Positions 1 through 10,732 are shown, numbered from the stretch's first letter. The stretch is DNA of 35,581 nt from Clostridia bacterium (GCA_017397765.1 JAFQIB010000045.1:1-35581), one strand, 5' to 3'. Numbers and translations: made by a program. Notes: generated by a model from the letters alone, not told the origin.

Positions 1-98
1 TCGAGCATGATCTGATTGATGAACTTGGTCACAACCGTGGTCCCGTATACGGGATCCGGCAGAACCTCGCGCTTGGGTACAAAACCGCGACGGGGCAT
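1..98 (-). CDS. rpsG: 30S ribosomal protein S7, N-terminal part
   Basis: The first 32 codons of S7 are visible; the gene runs off the left edge. The protein starts [19 protein letters not shown], the strongly conserved S7 N-terminus, and continues into the VTKFINQIM stretch. S7 is a primary assembly protein of the small-subunit head and binds 16S rRNA. The ATG at 96-98 is preceded on the minus strand by GGAGG (107-111). It lies downstream of rpsL on the same strand, the standard str-operon order, but after an unusually long spacer of 386 bases. Confidence 0.93.
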   Translation of the reverse strand, partial: MPRRGFVPKREVLPDPVYGTTVVTKFINQIML

Positions 99-484
99 AG
101 TCAATACCTCCTGAAAATCGTCTGAATCTTGTCGTTTTGCAATCTGTCACGAAGCAAGGCACATGGCCCTGCTCAAACAGACTGCACATGTGGATTGCGG
201 GGGGTCTTCGACCCTTTTTCTGAGGGCTTGGACCCTCTTGAAGTATCCCCGGTTGGGTTACCTCTCCCCTGCTGCGGCAAGTCAGCATCAAGCCGCTCGG
301 AACCGATCAGTCCGCCAAACGCCATGCAGTGAGCAAACGCGCATCCTTCCGGTTCCAGGGAAGGCGCTTGTCTGCGCGGCACAGGTCGCGTCTGTCAGGG
401 GCTGCGAGGGATACTCATGTAGGCTCTTGTAAGCGTGTTCTCCGTTTATCAAGATCAACTCTTGAATAAACGGGTCGAAGACCC
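99..484 (-). promoter_or_regulatory. Long folded rpsL-rpsG intercistronic region
   Basis: No credible gene is seen here. Directly after the rpsL stop codon the minus transcript has two adjacent hairpins. The first is GGGTC-TTC-GACCC (472-484). The second is a 13-base-pair stem with one bulge and a five-base loop (442-473: arms CCGTTTAT+CAAGA and TCTTG+ATAAACGG). A second copy of the 13-base hairpin GGGTCTTCGACCC lies at 202-214 in the opposite orientation, and a weaker GAGGG/CCCTC stem is at 222-237. Neither hairpin next to rpsL has a U-tract on the minus side, so they are not simple terminators. In E. coli, S7 represses translation by binding the rpsL-rpsG spacer; a comparable role here is inference. 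Confidence 0.5.
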
Positions 485-859
485 TTACTTCTTCGGGCGC
501 TTGGCGCCGTACTTGGAACGAGCCTGCATACGCTTGGCCACACCGGCAGTATCCAGCGCGCCGCGGATGATGTGGTAACGGACGCCGGGCAGGTCGCGAA
601 CGCGGCCGCCGCGGATCAGCACAACGCTATGCTCCTGCAGGTTGTGGCCGATACCGGGAATGTAGCAAGTACCTTCGATACCGTTGGTCAGACGGATACG
701 GGCGATCTTACGCAGAGCAGAGTTCGGCTTCTTGGGCGTCGTGGTCTTGACGCTCAGGCAAACGCCGCGCTTCTGAGGGCAGCTCTGCAGAATGGGCGCG
801 GTAGACTTGTTGATAGCCTTCTCGCGACCCTTGCGAACCAGCTGATTGATCGTGGGCAT
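485..859 (-). CDS. rpsL: 30S ribosomal protein S12
   Basis: S12 forms part of the decoding centre and the interface with elongation factors. The 124 residues match the family length. Conserved blocks include [12 protein letters not shown] at the start, [13 protein letters not shown] (residues 39-51), [19 protein letters not shown] (69-87) and [11 protein letters not shown] at the C-terminus. Lysine is kept at position 43, but position 88 is arginine ([10 protein letters not shown]) where most bacteria have lysine; this bears on streptomycin sensitivity. The gene lies 85 bases downstream of the L7Ae-like gene and shares its promoter at 1297-1325. An AGGTGCTCTC-type ribosome binding site precedes the ATG. 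Confidence 0.98.
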   Translation of the reverse strand: MPTINQLVRKGREKAINKSTAPILQSCPQKRGVCLSVKTTTPKKPNSALRKIARIRLTNGIEGTCYIPGIGHNLQEHSVVLIRGGRVRDLPGVRYHIIRGALDTAGVAKRMQARSKYGAKRPKK

Positions 860-944
860 GAGAGCACCTCCAAATTTATATCCAAAAGATTCCGCAACCC
901 TCGGAAACTATTTGGCATGGTAATGGGGAAACCTGTTGTCGGGC

Positions 945-1187
945 TTACCTGCAGACCGCGGCAGCGGCGCAGCCGATACTGAGGCCGCAGACCCTGCCGA
1001 GCTCCTTCATCGAATCGACCTTGCTGACCGGAACGCCGGCCTCCGCGCAGGCGCGGGTGACCTTCTGGTACAGGAAGGTATCGATATCGCTGGCGACGAA
1101 AACGTGCGCAGCCTCATGGGCGTTCAGCGCACGAAGCACCGCCTTGGTTCCCACCGCCTTCTTCGCGGCGGACTTGAGCATCTCCAT
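945..1187 (-). CDS. L7Ae/L30e-family RNA-binding protein (YbxF-like)
   Basis: This 80-residue protein has the L7Ae/L30e fold signature: an N-terminal KAVGTKAVLRALN helix, then AAHVFVASDID, and AGVPVSKVDSMKELGRVCGLSIGCAAAAV at the C-terminus, the typical VDSMKELG-x-ACGI block. In Firmicutes a small L7Ae relative (YbxF in B. subtilis) sits just upstream of rpsL, as here; such proteins bind kink-turn RNA. The start at 1187 is fixed by an AGGAGG seven to eight bases upstream. The roughly 100-base leader contains a CGGGC-CAT-GCCCG hairpin (1207-1219) just before the ribosome binding site, which could allow translational control. Confidence 0.88.
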   Translation of the reverse strand: MEMLKSAAKKAVGTKAVLRALNAHEAAHVFVASDIDTFLYQKVTRACAEAGVPVSKVDSMKELGRVCGLSIGCAAAAVCR

Positions 1188-1296
1188 GGCACTGACCTCC
1201 TGTCATCGGGCATGGCCCGGTGGTGGCTTTTGCGCGTTTTTCGGATCGGCGCACCTCAAAAGGGCAGCTTTCTCCGTGCAAGCGCTCAACTCGTTC

Positions 1297-1325
1297 AGTG
1301 TATCATTTTTCATCCCCGATGTCAA
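1297..1325 (-). promoter_or_regulatory. Sigma-A-type promoter of the L7Ae-rpsL-rpsG operon
   Basis: On the minus strand TTGACA (1320-1325) is followed by a 17-base spacer and TACACT (1297-1302). This is a near-consensus vegetative promoter, as expected for ribosomal protein genes. It predicts a leader of about 100 bases before the L7Ae-like start. Confidence 0.8.
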
Positions 1326-1495
1326 CACTTTTTCCAAGAATTTTTGTGCATTTCTCGGACTTTTTTGAACTTTTACCAACTTCCACTGAAACCACTTACA
1401 TGCACACATAGTGTAGCGTGTCCATCCTTTGCGTAAATCCTGTTCTTTTCAAAATTTTTCGCAATTCCGCCATTTTTTCTTTCCGGAGGTCCGAT

Positions 1496-2437
1496 ATGCG
1501 CCGTTGCCGTCTGATGCCCGCCCTGCTTTCGCTGCTGATCCTGCAGGGCTGCGCCGCCGCCCACCCAAAGGATTTTTCCGCCCAGGTCCTCCCTCATTCC
1601 GACTCGCAGCTGCCGCAGCTGATGGTCTACGTTGTGTCGGAGGAGGCGCTTCACCCCATGGACATCGAAACCTACGTCACAGGCGTGGTTGCCGGAGAAA
1701 TGCCCAATACCTGGCCGCTGGAAGCGCTGAAGGCCCAGGCCATCCTCGCCCGGACCTTCGTGCTGAAATTCGTCACCGAGAAGGAGAGCCGCTATCCCGG
1801 CGCGGATATCTCCACCGATATCGCCGAGGCGCAGGCCTATGATGCCGCCGCCGTCAACGACCGGATCCGGCAGGCCGTGCAGGAAACCGCCGGACTCATC
1901 CTGCGCACAGAGGACGGCGCGCTCCCCTACACCTGGTTCCACAGCCATTCCGGCGGCATGACGGAGACCGCCGCCGACGGCATTGACTGGCAGGGTGACG
2001 AGCCCGCCTACATCCGCCCCATGCCGGGCAACGACGCCCCAGACGCACCGATGCAGGTCCAGGCGTGGACAGCCGAGTTTTCAGAGGAGGAATTTCTCGC
2101 TGCCTGCAGGAAGGCAGGCGCTGCCGTTTCCTCCTGTGAAACGGTGGAAGTCGGCCAAAAAGGGCAAAGCGGCCGCGCCGTCACGCTCCTGGTGGACGGC
2201 ACAGCCGTCAATGCAGCCCGCCTGCGCATTTCTTTGGGAAGCAGCAAAATGCGTTCCACCCTGCTGACAGCGCTGTCCGCATCGGACGGTGTGATCCGCA
2301 TATCCGGGCGCGGCTACGGGCACGGCGTGGGCATGCCCCAGTGGGGCGCTTATGCGCTGGCGCAGCAGGGCATATCCGGCGAAGAAATTGCCCTTCATTA
2401 TTATCATGGGCTGAAGCTTGTCCGGGCATGGGAATAA
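1496..2437 (+). CDS. SpoIID/LytB-domain lipoprotein
   Basis: The 313-residue protein starts at the ATG preceded by GGAGG (1485-1489); longer in-frame starts lack a ribosome binding site. It has a lipoprotein signal with lipobox LQGC (Cys19), so it should be anchored outside the membrane. The SpoIID/LytB domain follows. The VVAGEMP motif carries the probable catalytic glutamate Glu68, followed by W-EALKAQAILARTF, and the family signature GYGHGVGMPQWGAYALA begins near residue 273. SpoIID proteins are lytic transglycosylases acting on denuded glycan strands during spore engulfment; LytB relatives enhance amidases. The gene lacks the usual spoIIQ or spoIIIA neighbours, so a general cell-wall role is as likely as sporulation. 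The IS element begins 18 bases after the stop. Confidence 0.87.
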   Translation: MRRCRLMPALLSLLILQGCAAAHPKDFSAQVLPHSDSQLPQLMVYVVSEEALHPMDIETYVTGVVAGEMPNTWPLEALKAQAILARTFVLKFVTEKESRYPGADISTDIAEAQAYDAAAVNDRIRQAVQETAGLILRTEDGALPYTWFHSHSGGMTETAADGIDWQGDEPAYIRPMPGNDAPDAPMQVQAWTAEFSEEEFLAACRKAGAAVSSCETVEVGQKGQSGRAVTLLVDGTAVNAARLRISLGSSKMRSTLLTALSASDGVIRISGRGYGHGVGMPQWGAYALAQQGISGEEIALHYYHGLKLVRAWE

Positions 2438-2518
2438 AGAAAAGGCAGAGCCGCTGAAATGCCCCCCATTTGTTAGACAAGTATGGTATACTTGGAATAA
2501 CAGATGGGGGGTAAAACT

Positions 2519-2866
2519 ATGTCAAGAAGTAGAACGCAGCAGAGATATAGTGGAGAGTTCAAGCAGAAGGTGATCGAAACTATGCACGAAGAGAAACTCA
2601 GTATCCGAGAAGTGCTGAGACAATTCGAGATAGGAGATCACAACGCAGTAGCACGCTGGGAGCGAATCTATCTGACAGAAGGTCCTGAGGGCCTGTATGT
2701 AGAACGGCGAGGACGAGGAAGCAAAGGCCGTCCGCCGCAGATGCCCAAGAAGGTAGAAGAGGATCTGCTGGCGGAAGTACAGCGACTTCGTGCGGAGAAC
2801 GCGTACCTAAAAAAATTGAAGGCCTTGGTTCAAGAAGAGGAACGCCAAGCCAGAAGGCGCAAGTGA
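2519..2866 (+). CDS. IS3-family OrfA, helix-turn-helix protein
   Basis: OrfA (115 residues) binds the ends of the element. It begins MSRSRTQQRYSGEFKQKVIETM, a typical IS3/IS150 start, with a helix-turn-helix (about residues 15-55, including SIREVLRQFEIGDHNAVARWERIY). A C-terminal leucine-zipper-like coiled coil follows (EEDLLAEVQRLRAENAYLKKLKALVQ). The start at 2519 is chosen because a G-run (2505-2511) serves as ribosome binding site; an ATG at 2504 lies inside that run. The last four bases overlap orfB as GTGA. The slippery heptamer at 2809-2815 lies near the end of the coiled coil. Confidence 0.9.
   Translation: MSRSRTQQRYSGEFKQKVIETMHEEKLSIREVLRQFEIGDHNAVARWERIYLTEGPEGLYVERRGRGSKGRPPQMPKKVEEDLLAEVQRLRAENAYLKKLKALVQEEERQARRRK
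2809..2815 (+). promoter_or_regulatory. Programmed -1 frameshift site joining OrfA to OrfB
   Basis: Seven adenines lie in the orfA frame as CT-A AAA AAA, the classic slippery heptamer of IS3 elements. After a -1 shift the orfB frame is open from here through its GTG at 2863 and on to 3705, giving a fused OrfAB transposase. The join would read YLKK followed by IEGLGSRRGTPSQ and then the OrfB sequence. Confidence 0.85.
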
Positions 2867-3705
2867 TCCAGGAACTGAGGCCGGAGTTTGGTCTGGCAAT
2901 CCTGCTGGAGGTATCCGGCATGGCACGGGCAACCTTCTACTACCATAGGAAGCAGCTACAGAAGTCTGACAAGTATGCAGAAATCAAAGAGCAGATCACA
3001 CAGATATTCCATGAAAATCGAGGACGCTACGGCTACCGCCGAATCACGCAAGAACTGAAAAATCGCGGTTTCCGAATCAATCACAAGACCGTGGCACGCC
3101 TGATGAAGGCTCTTGATCTGGTCTGTCGCGTTCGGATGAAGAAGTACCGCTCCTACAAGGGTGAAGTGGGCAAGGTAGCGCCTAACCTGCTGCAGCGGGA
3201 CTTCCGTGCTGCTGCGCCTAACCAGAAGTGGGTTACCGACGTCACCGAGTTTGCGCTCTTCGGCCAGAAGCTTTATCTGTCACCGATCCTCGATCTGCAC
3301 TCTTCCGATCTGGTGACTTACACCATCTCGGATCGTCCAGTCCTTTCCATGGTCACCTCCATGGTAGAAAAGGCGATCGCCGTTCTGCCCCCGGGGGCAG
3401 AACCTATCCTGCACTCCGATCAAGGCTGGCAGTACCAGCACAAGCGCTACCAACGGCTTCTGGCTGACAACCACATCCGCCAGAGCATGAGTCGCAAGGG
3501 CAACTGTCTGGACAACGCAGTCATGGAGAATTTCTTCGGTTTGCTCAAATCTGAACTGCTCTATCTGCAATCCTTCGATTCTATCGTCCACTTCAAGGCT
3601 GAACTTATCGACTATCTTCACTACTACAATTTCCGCCGTATTAAAGCCAAGTTAAAAGGCTTGCCGCCTGCTATTCACAGACAACATGCCCTATTGGCTG
3701 CCTAA
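2863..3705 (+). CDS. IS3-family OrfB, DDE transposase catalytic domain
   Basis: OrfB (280 residues from the GTG) carries the rve/integrase-like DDE domain. An N-terminal HTH_21-type part (RGRYGYRRITQELKNRGFRINHKTVARLMK) precedes the catalytic residues: Asp in WVTDVTEF, Asp in ILHSDQGWQY, and Glu in DNAVMENFFGLLKSEL. The region near the C-terminus (HYYNFRRIKAKLKGLPPA) is typical of the group. It is probably made mainly as the OrfAB fusion by frameshifting at 2809-2815, since the GTG start overlaps the orfA stop and has no clear ribosome binding site. No stop or gap interrupts the frame. Confidence 0.95.
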   Translation: MIQELRPEFGLAILLEVSGMARATFYYHRKQLQKSDKYAEIKEQITQIFHENRGRYGYRRITQELKNRGFRINHKTVARLMKALDLVCRVRMKKYRSYKGEVGKVAPNLLQRDFRAAAPNQKWVTDVTEFALFGQKLYLSPILDLHSSDLVTYTISDRPVLSMVTSMVEKAIAVLPPGAEPILHSDQGWQYQHKRYQRLLADNHIRQSMSRKGNCLDNAVMENFFGLLKSELLYLQSFDSIVHFKAELIDYLHYYNFRRIKAKLKGLPPAIHRQHALLAA

Positions 3706-3762
3706 TTCTTTTCCTTGTCTAACTTTTTGGGGTCACTTCACGCAAGCCCTGCCTGAGTGTAC

Positions 3763-4521
3763 TCAGAGAAAGAGGATCCAGATCAGCTTCGACACCACAT
3801 GGCAGCCGCCGTGGGCGAGCATGGCGTAGCGCAGGCCAAACTTGCGGTACAGCCAGCCGAAGGCCAGGCCGAATACGCCGTTGAGCAGCATGCAGCGGAT
3901 GACGATCATCGGCGTCAGGCCGAACATCATCTCGTTTGCCGGCAGATGCCCCGCCGCAAACAGCAGCGCCGACAGCACATTCGCGGCGATCAGCACCGCT
4001 GTGCTGACTCCATCGCGCTTGCGTTCAAAGAGCAGATGCAGCACGAACGCCGCCAGCGACATCAGGAACAGCCGCAGCATGATCTCCTCGATCACCGCGC
4101 CGTAAGTGACCGTCGCCAGCAGGAAGGGGATCGTCGGCTTGGCTGCGTACATATCCAGCAGCGCCGGCTCGTATTTGCCGAAGAACAGCAGATCCGGCAG
4201 GATCAGCGACAGGCCGCCGACCACGCTGATGATCAGTGCCGCCAGCAGGGGCTTCTTCGTGATGTGCCGCTCATCCTTCCACAATCCGACCTTCTTGCCC
4301 AGCCAGATACCCGCCGCCCCCAGGATCAGCCCATAGCCCGCGCTCTGCACCGCTGACACCAGGCCCAGCAGCGTGTCGTTGAGGCCTTGGGCATACAGTT
4401 CACTTTTTATCTCTTCCGGATAGCTTTCCAGCTGATACAGCCCGACCGTATAGCCGCCGATCAGGCCCACCACAGCGAAGAAGAGCAGGGTTTTCCAATA
4501 ATTCCTGATGAATGCTTTCAT
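3763..4521 (-). CDS. CPBP-family intramembrane protease
   Basis: This is a 252-residue protein with about seven or eight hydrophobic segments. It carries the CPBP (CAAX protease/bacteriocin-processing) motifs: EEIMLR (EExxxR), then FAAGH (FxxxH), and a C-terminal AHGGCH motif in a hydrophobic segment. Family members are glutamate/histidine intramembrane proteases; in Gram-positive bacteria many act in bacteriocin processing or self-immunity. It is the last gene of a three-gene operon behind SdpR- and SdpI-like genes, 22 bases after sdpI. That context favours a role in immunity to, or processing of, a membrane-active toxin, but no toxin gene is visible nearby. Its original terminator has been split by the IS. 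Confidence 0.85.
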   Translation of the reverse strand: MKAFIRNYWKTLLFFAVVGLIGGYTVGLYQLESYPEEIKSELYAQGLNDTLLGLVSAVQSAGYGLILGAAGIWLGKKVGLWKDERHITKKPLLAALIISVVGGLSLILPDLLFFGKYEPALLDMYAAKPTIPFLLATVTYGAVIEEIMLRLFLMSLAAFVLHLLFERKRDGVSTAVLIAANVLSALLFAAGHLPANEMMFGLTPMIVIRCMLLNGVFGLAFGWLYRKFGLRYAMLAHGGCHVVSKLIWILFL

Positions 4522-4543
4522 TTATATATACGCCTCCGCAAGA

Positions 4544-5188
4544 TTACTTGATCTTCCCTTTGAACAGGAGGTAGGAGTACACCGTCGGCGCAGCGATCAT
4601 CACCACGAAGGCCGCCACCATCACCCACAGGAACGCGCCGCCGATCAGGCCGCAGAGCATGATCACCAGGCCGCATACCACCCAGATGGGGCCGGCAAAG
4701 CGATGGGTACGGTTCCAGTTGGTCTCGTCCGCCAGCGTCCAGGGCAGCTTGATGCCCAGGGTATAGGTCTGCTTGCACTTGGGCAGCCAGTTGCCGATGA
4801 TCGTCAGCAGCAGGCCGATCAGCAGCGGCAGGATGATCTGCACATTCATATCCATCCCCAGGGCGGTGCAGTACACCAGCGCATTCAGCACGACAGAAAG
4901 CACCGGGATGATCCACAACACCAGGCCGAACACCTTGCCCTCCAGATTCTCGGCCTTTGGGTCCATTTTGAGGCTGCCCAGGCCGCACAGCCACTGGAAT
5001 GCCACCAGGATCAGCGGCAGGCCAAACACGCCGAAGGTCTTGCTACTCCAGCCGTCCACCTCGCCGGCAGCATTGAAGTGAATCGGGAACTGCTCGGGCA
5101 GCTTATTCCACAGGATGATGCCTGCCAGCATCGGCAGCAGCGTGATGATCGTAGTAATGATGAGGGTCTTGCGGTATTTCTTCAACAT
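4544..5188 (-). CDS. sdpI: SdpI-family immunity-like membrane protein (DUF1648 plus SdpI domain)
   Basis: This 214-residue protein has about six transmembrane segments. The N-terminal DUF1648 part contains LPEQFPIHFNAAGEVDGWSSK (about residues 29-49). The C-terminal SdpI signature reads GNWLPKCKQTYTLGIKLPWTL followed by NWNRTHRFAG. In B. subtilis SdpI protects against the SdpC killing peptide and passes a signal to the repressor SdpR. Here the ArsR/SdpR-type gene lies five bases upstream and a CPBP protease follows, the same logic in an operon without sdpC. It could defend against peptides from other strains, or have a wider membrane-stress role. An AGTAACATAT-type gap separates it from sdpR, so the two are surely co-transcribed. 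Confidence 0.87.
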   Translation of the reverse strand: MLKKYRKTLIITTIITLLPMLAGIILWNKLPEQFPIHFNAAGEVDGWSSKTFGVFGLPLILVAFQWLCGLGSLKMDPKAENLEGKVFGLVLWIIPVLSVVLNALVYCTALGMDMNVQIILPLLIGLLLTIIGNWLPKCKQTYTLGIKLPWTLADETNWNRTHRFAGPIWVVCGLVIMLCGLIGGAFLWVMVAAFVVMIAAPTVYSYLLFKGKIK

Positions 5189-5193
5189 ATATG

Positions 5194-5457
5194 TTACTCC
5201 CCTTTCAGATTGGATACCCAGAACAGCACGTCCTCCAGCACGGAGGTGTTCAGGGTGTAGATGATGAATTTGCCGTCGCGCTGATCGCGGATGAGGTCTG
5301 CGTCCTTGAGGACGGACAGGTGGCGGGATACCGCCGCCGCCGTGATATCGAACCGTTCGCTGATTTCCCCGGCGGACTTGCTGCCGCTTCGCAGCATCTG
5401 GAGGATTTCCCTGCGCGTCGGGTCAGACAGCGCCTTGAGGGTTTCCTGCAATGACAT
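5194..5457 (-). CDS. sdpR: ArsR-family autorepressor, SdpR-like
   Basis: This 87-residue winged-helix repressor has LKALSDPTRREILQMLRSGSKSAGEISERFDITAAAVSRHLSVLKDADLIRDQRDGKFIIYTLN, the ArsR/SmtB fold. It has no cysteine metal site, as in SdpR. The start at 5457 is chosen because AGGAG lies eight bases upstream; an upstream in-frame ATG at 5499 would fall inside the operator. The promoter (5533-5561) and a 28-base palindrome (5497-5524) lie directly upstream, so it most likely represses its own operon. In the B. subtilis paradigm SdpI, when engaged by toxin, draws SdpR to the membrane and relieves repression. Confidence 0.86.
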   Translation of the reverse strand: MSLQETLKALSDPTRREILQMLRSGSKSAGEISERFDITAAAVSRHLSVLKDADLIRDQRDGKFIIYTLNTSVLEDVLFWVSNLKGE

Positions 5458-5496
5458 AGCATGGGCTCCTTTCCTGCCGGCTCCGGATACCGGCTT

Positions 5497-5524
5497 CACT
5501 TACGTTTAACATTTAACATAAGTG
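5497..5524. promoter_or_regulatory. Palindromic operator of the sdpR-sdpI-CPBP operon
   Basis: The outer arms CACTTA (5497-5502) and TAAGTG (5519-5524) are perfectly complementary, and the AT-rich inside is largely symmetrical. It overlaps the predicted transcription start just downstream of the -10 box, the usual place for an ArsR-family operator. Binding by the product of 5194-5457 is inference. Confidence 0.7.
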
Positions 5525-5532
5525 TTAATTGT

Positions 5533-5561
5533 ATGATAGCAGAAAACCGGGCCGCTGTCAA
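5533..5561 (-). promoter_or_regulatory. Promoter of the sdpR-sdpI-CPBP operon
   Basis: On the minus strand TTGACA (5556-5561), a 17-base spacer and TATCAT (5533-5538) form a near-consensus sigma-A promoter. The operator at 5497-5524 begins about nine bases downstream of the -10 box. Confidence 0.8.
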
Positions 5562-5588
5562 CCCGGTTCTCCAACTTTTTTTGCAAAA

Positions 5589-6488
5589 TCAGTATTTCAC
5601 CGCGGAGGGGATCTTTTCTGCAATCCAGGTCGTGCCGTCGGTTACCAGGTGTACCAGGTCAGGCACGGTGTAGGCATAGGGGATCGTATTCTGCGGACCG
5701 TTGATCCACTTCCAGCCGGCCGTCTGCCGGTGATTGTTGGTAATGACCAGGAACAGCGGACTCACCGCCGCCATGTAGTCCTCCCGCAGCACCTCGATGC
5801 CGTGATGGGGGTACTTGAGGATATCCGCATCCAGCGCTTCCCCGTGGGTCTCCACCAGCCACTTCTGACCGTCCTGCTGCAGGTCCGCCGCCATCAGGAA
5901 GGCGCGCTCGCCGAAGCGGACCATCATCTGCGCCGAGCAGTCGTTCATCTGCGCGACGGTGCCCTCCATCTTCCACACCTCGATGGTTGCACCGCCCAGG
6001 GTGAGGACGTCGCCGTCGGCGTAGGTCTTGACCGGAATCCCTGCCCTGCCGGCCGCCTTGACGGCGTTCTTCATATGATTGTTGACGTCCTCCGGGAAGC
6101 AGATCCAGAGCTCGCCCACCTCAATCTCCTTGATCACGTCCTTGAAGCCGCCGATGTGATCCTCATGGGGATGCGTGTTCACCACCCGGTCGATGCGGGT
6201 GACGCCCAGCTGCTTGCACAGATTGACGATCCGCTCGGAGTATGCCTGCTTGCAGGCGTCCACCAGCATCGTCTCGCCGCCGCAGCGCAGGAGGATGGCG
6301 TCGCAGTCCACCATCTGAGGGAAAATGACCTCCAGCAGCTCCGCATCCTCCGCAAAGGCGAAATCCGCATGCAGCTCCGGATGGGTGTGCCGGTCAATCA
6401 GGATCGGCAGCGTTTCCTCCTCCGCCAGGGCAGTCGTTGCCGCAAGCATCAGCAGCGCCAGCAGCAGACTCAGCATCCTTTTGAACAT
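5589..6488 (-). CDS. Secreted metallo-beta-lactamase-fold hydrolase, ComEC/Rec2-like
   Basis: This 299-residue protein has a clear signal peptide (MFKRMLSLLLALLMLAATTALA) and so is predicted to act outside the cell. The metal-binding motif THPHEDHIGG includes His106, His108, Asp110 and His111; later motifs are MAADLQQDG and YPHHGIEVL, as in the soluble MBL domain found in ComEC/Rec2 and in stand-alone relatives. Substrates of the stand-alone proteins are mostly unknown; phosphodiester or nucleic-acid hydrolysis is the usual guess. The start at 6488 has AGGAG ten bases upstream; an earlier ATG would add a non-signal extension. It is divergent from rpoB and has its own promoter. Confidence 0.83.
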   Translation of the reverse strand: MFKRMLSLLLALLMLAATTALAEEETLPILIDRHTHPELHADFAFAEDAELLEVIFPQMVDCDAILLRCGGETMLVDACKQAYSERIVNLCKQLGVTRIDRVVNTHPHEDHIGGFKDVIKEIEVGELWICFPEDVNNHMKNAVKAAGRAGIPVKTYADGDVLTLGGATIEVWKMEGTVAQMNDCSAQMMVRFGERAFLMAADLQQDGQKWLVETHGEALDADILKYPHHGIEVLREDYMAAVSPLFLVITNNHRQTAGWKWINGPQNTIPYAYTVPDLVHLVTDGTTWIAEKIPSAVKY

Positions 6489-6540
6489 ATTCAGGGAGCT
6501 CCTTTCAGCAAAAAGCGCCTTCCGGCGCAGTTTCTTCATT

Positions 6541-6569
6541 ATAATATACGCGCGCGTGAAGGCGCACAA
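6541..6569 (-). promoter_or_regulatory. Promoter of the secreted MBL-fold gene
   Basis: On the minus strand TTGTGC (6564-6569), 17 bases and TATTAT (6541-6546) fit a vegetative promoter. An overlapping TATAAT starts three bases further on. It stands back to back with the rpoB promoter, 30 bases away. Confidence 0.55.
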
Positions 6570-6599
6570 AGTTTCACCGGACAAAATATGAATTATCAC

Positions 6600-6628
6600 T
6601 TGACATTTGCAGCAGGATATGATAACAT
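6600..6628 (+). promoter_or_regulatory. Promoter of rpoB-rpoC
   Basis: TTGACA (6600-6605), a 17-base spacer and TAACAT (6623-6628) form a good sigma-A promoter about 140 bases upstream of rpoB. The AT-rich leader between promoter and start shows no other gene. In most Firmicutes rpoB is read from the rplJL promoter; here the ribosomal genes are absent and rpoBC needs its own. Confidence 0.68.
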
Positions 6629-6766
6629 TATAAATTGCATCAGTATCTTTGTGTATTGCTGCCAGTTTTCCTATGCCTTTGTATTTTACACGGATTCCGC
6701 GGAAAATGCAAGAGGAAATTGCAGTTGTTACACTTTCCCAACAAGTAGGAGGGGTGATAGCTTTTT

Positions 6767-10657
<3,891 letters not shown>

Positions 10658-10681
10658 GCGATAACTCTCGCTTTTGCATAC

Positions 10682-10732
10682 GGGTGCAGCATGATGCAAG
10701 TCCTCTGCTGCACCCCGCCAGAGCCTTCTGGC
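10682..10732 (+). promoter_or_regulatory. Two tandem hairpins between rpoB and rpoC
   Basis: GGGTGCAGC (10682-10690) pairs perfectly with GCTGCACCC (10707-10715). One base later GCCAGA-GCCT-TCTGGC forms a second perfect stem (10717-10732). Neither is followed by a U-tract, so complete termination is unlikely. They may serve RNA processing, stability or pausing between the two large cistrons. Confidence 0.6.

Larger units (their letters stand above)
2455..3740 (+). mobile_element. Complete IS3-family insertion sequence
   Basis: The element is 1,286 bases long. Its imperfect terminal inverted repeats match at 21 of the first 27 positions: the left end starts TGAAATGCCCC and the right end, read inward, starts TGAAGTGACCCC; both share GTTAGACAAG. 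The ends are TG...CA as usual for IS3. Both flanks carry CGC (2452-2454 and 3741-3743), fitting a 3-base target duplication. It encodes overlapping orfA and orfB with an A AAA AAA slippery site. The element reads visibly more AT-rich than its neighbours, which suits recent acquisition. Both frames are open, so it may still be active. Confidence 0.93.
2436..3753 (-). terminator. Terminator hairpin of the CPBP-SdpI-SdpR operon, split by the IS
   Basis: Removing the IS and one CGC copy restores an imperfect stem. GGCAG-A-GC (2444-2451) pairs with GC-C-CTGCC (3746-3753) around a CGCAA loop. On the minus strand this is followed by TTTTCTTT (complement of 2436-2443). It would have been the intrinsic terminator of the minus-strand operon ending at 3763. 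The IS lies exactly in the loop and separates the two arms by about 1.3 kb. Confidence 0.72.

Noticed and set aside
202-219. GGGTC-TTC-GACCC followed by TTTTT as a plus-strand terminator
   Set aside because: No plus-strand gene lies upstream in the window; it is kept only as part of the folded spacer.
129-432. Short frames in the rpsL-rpsG spacer as small genes
   Set aside because: No ribosome binding site, no similarity, and the region is better explained as folded untranslated RNA.
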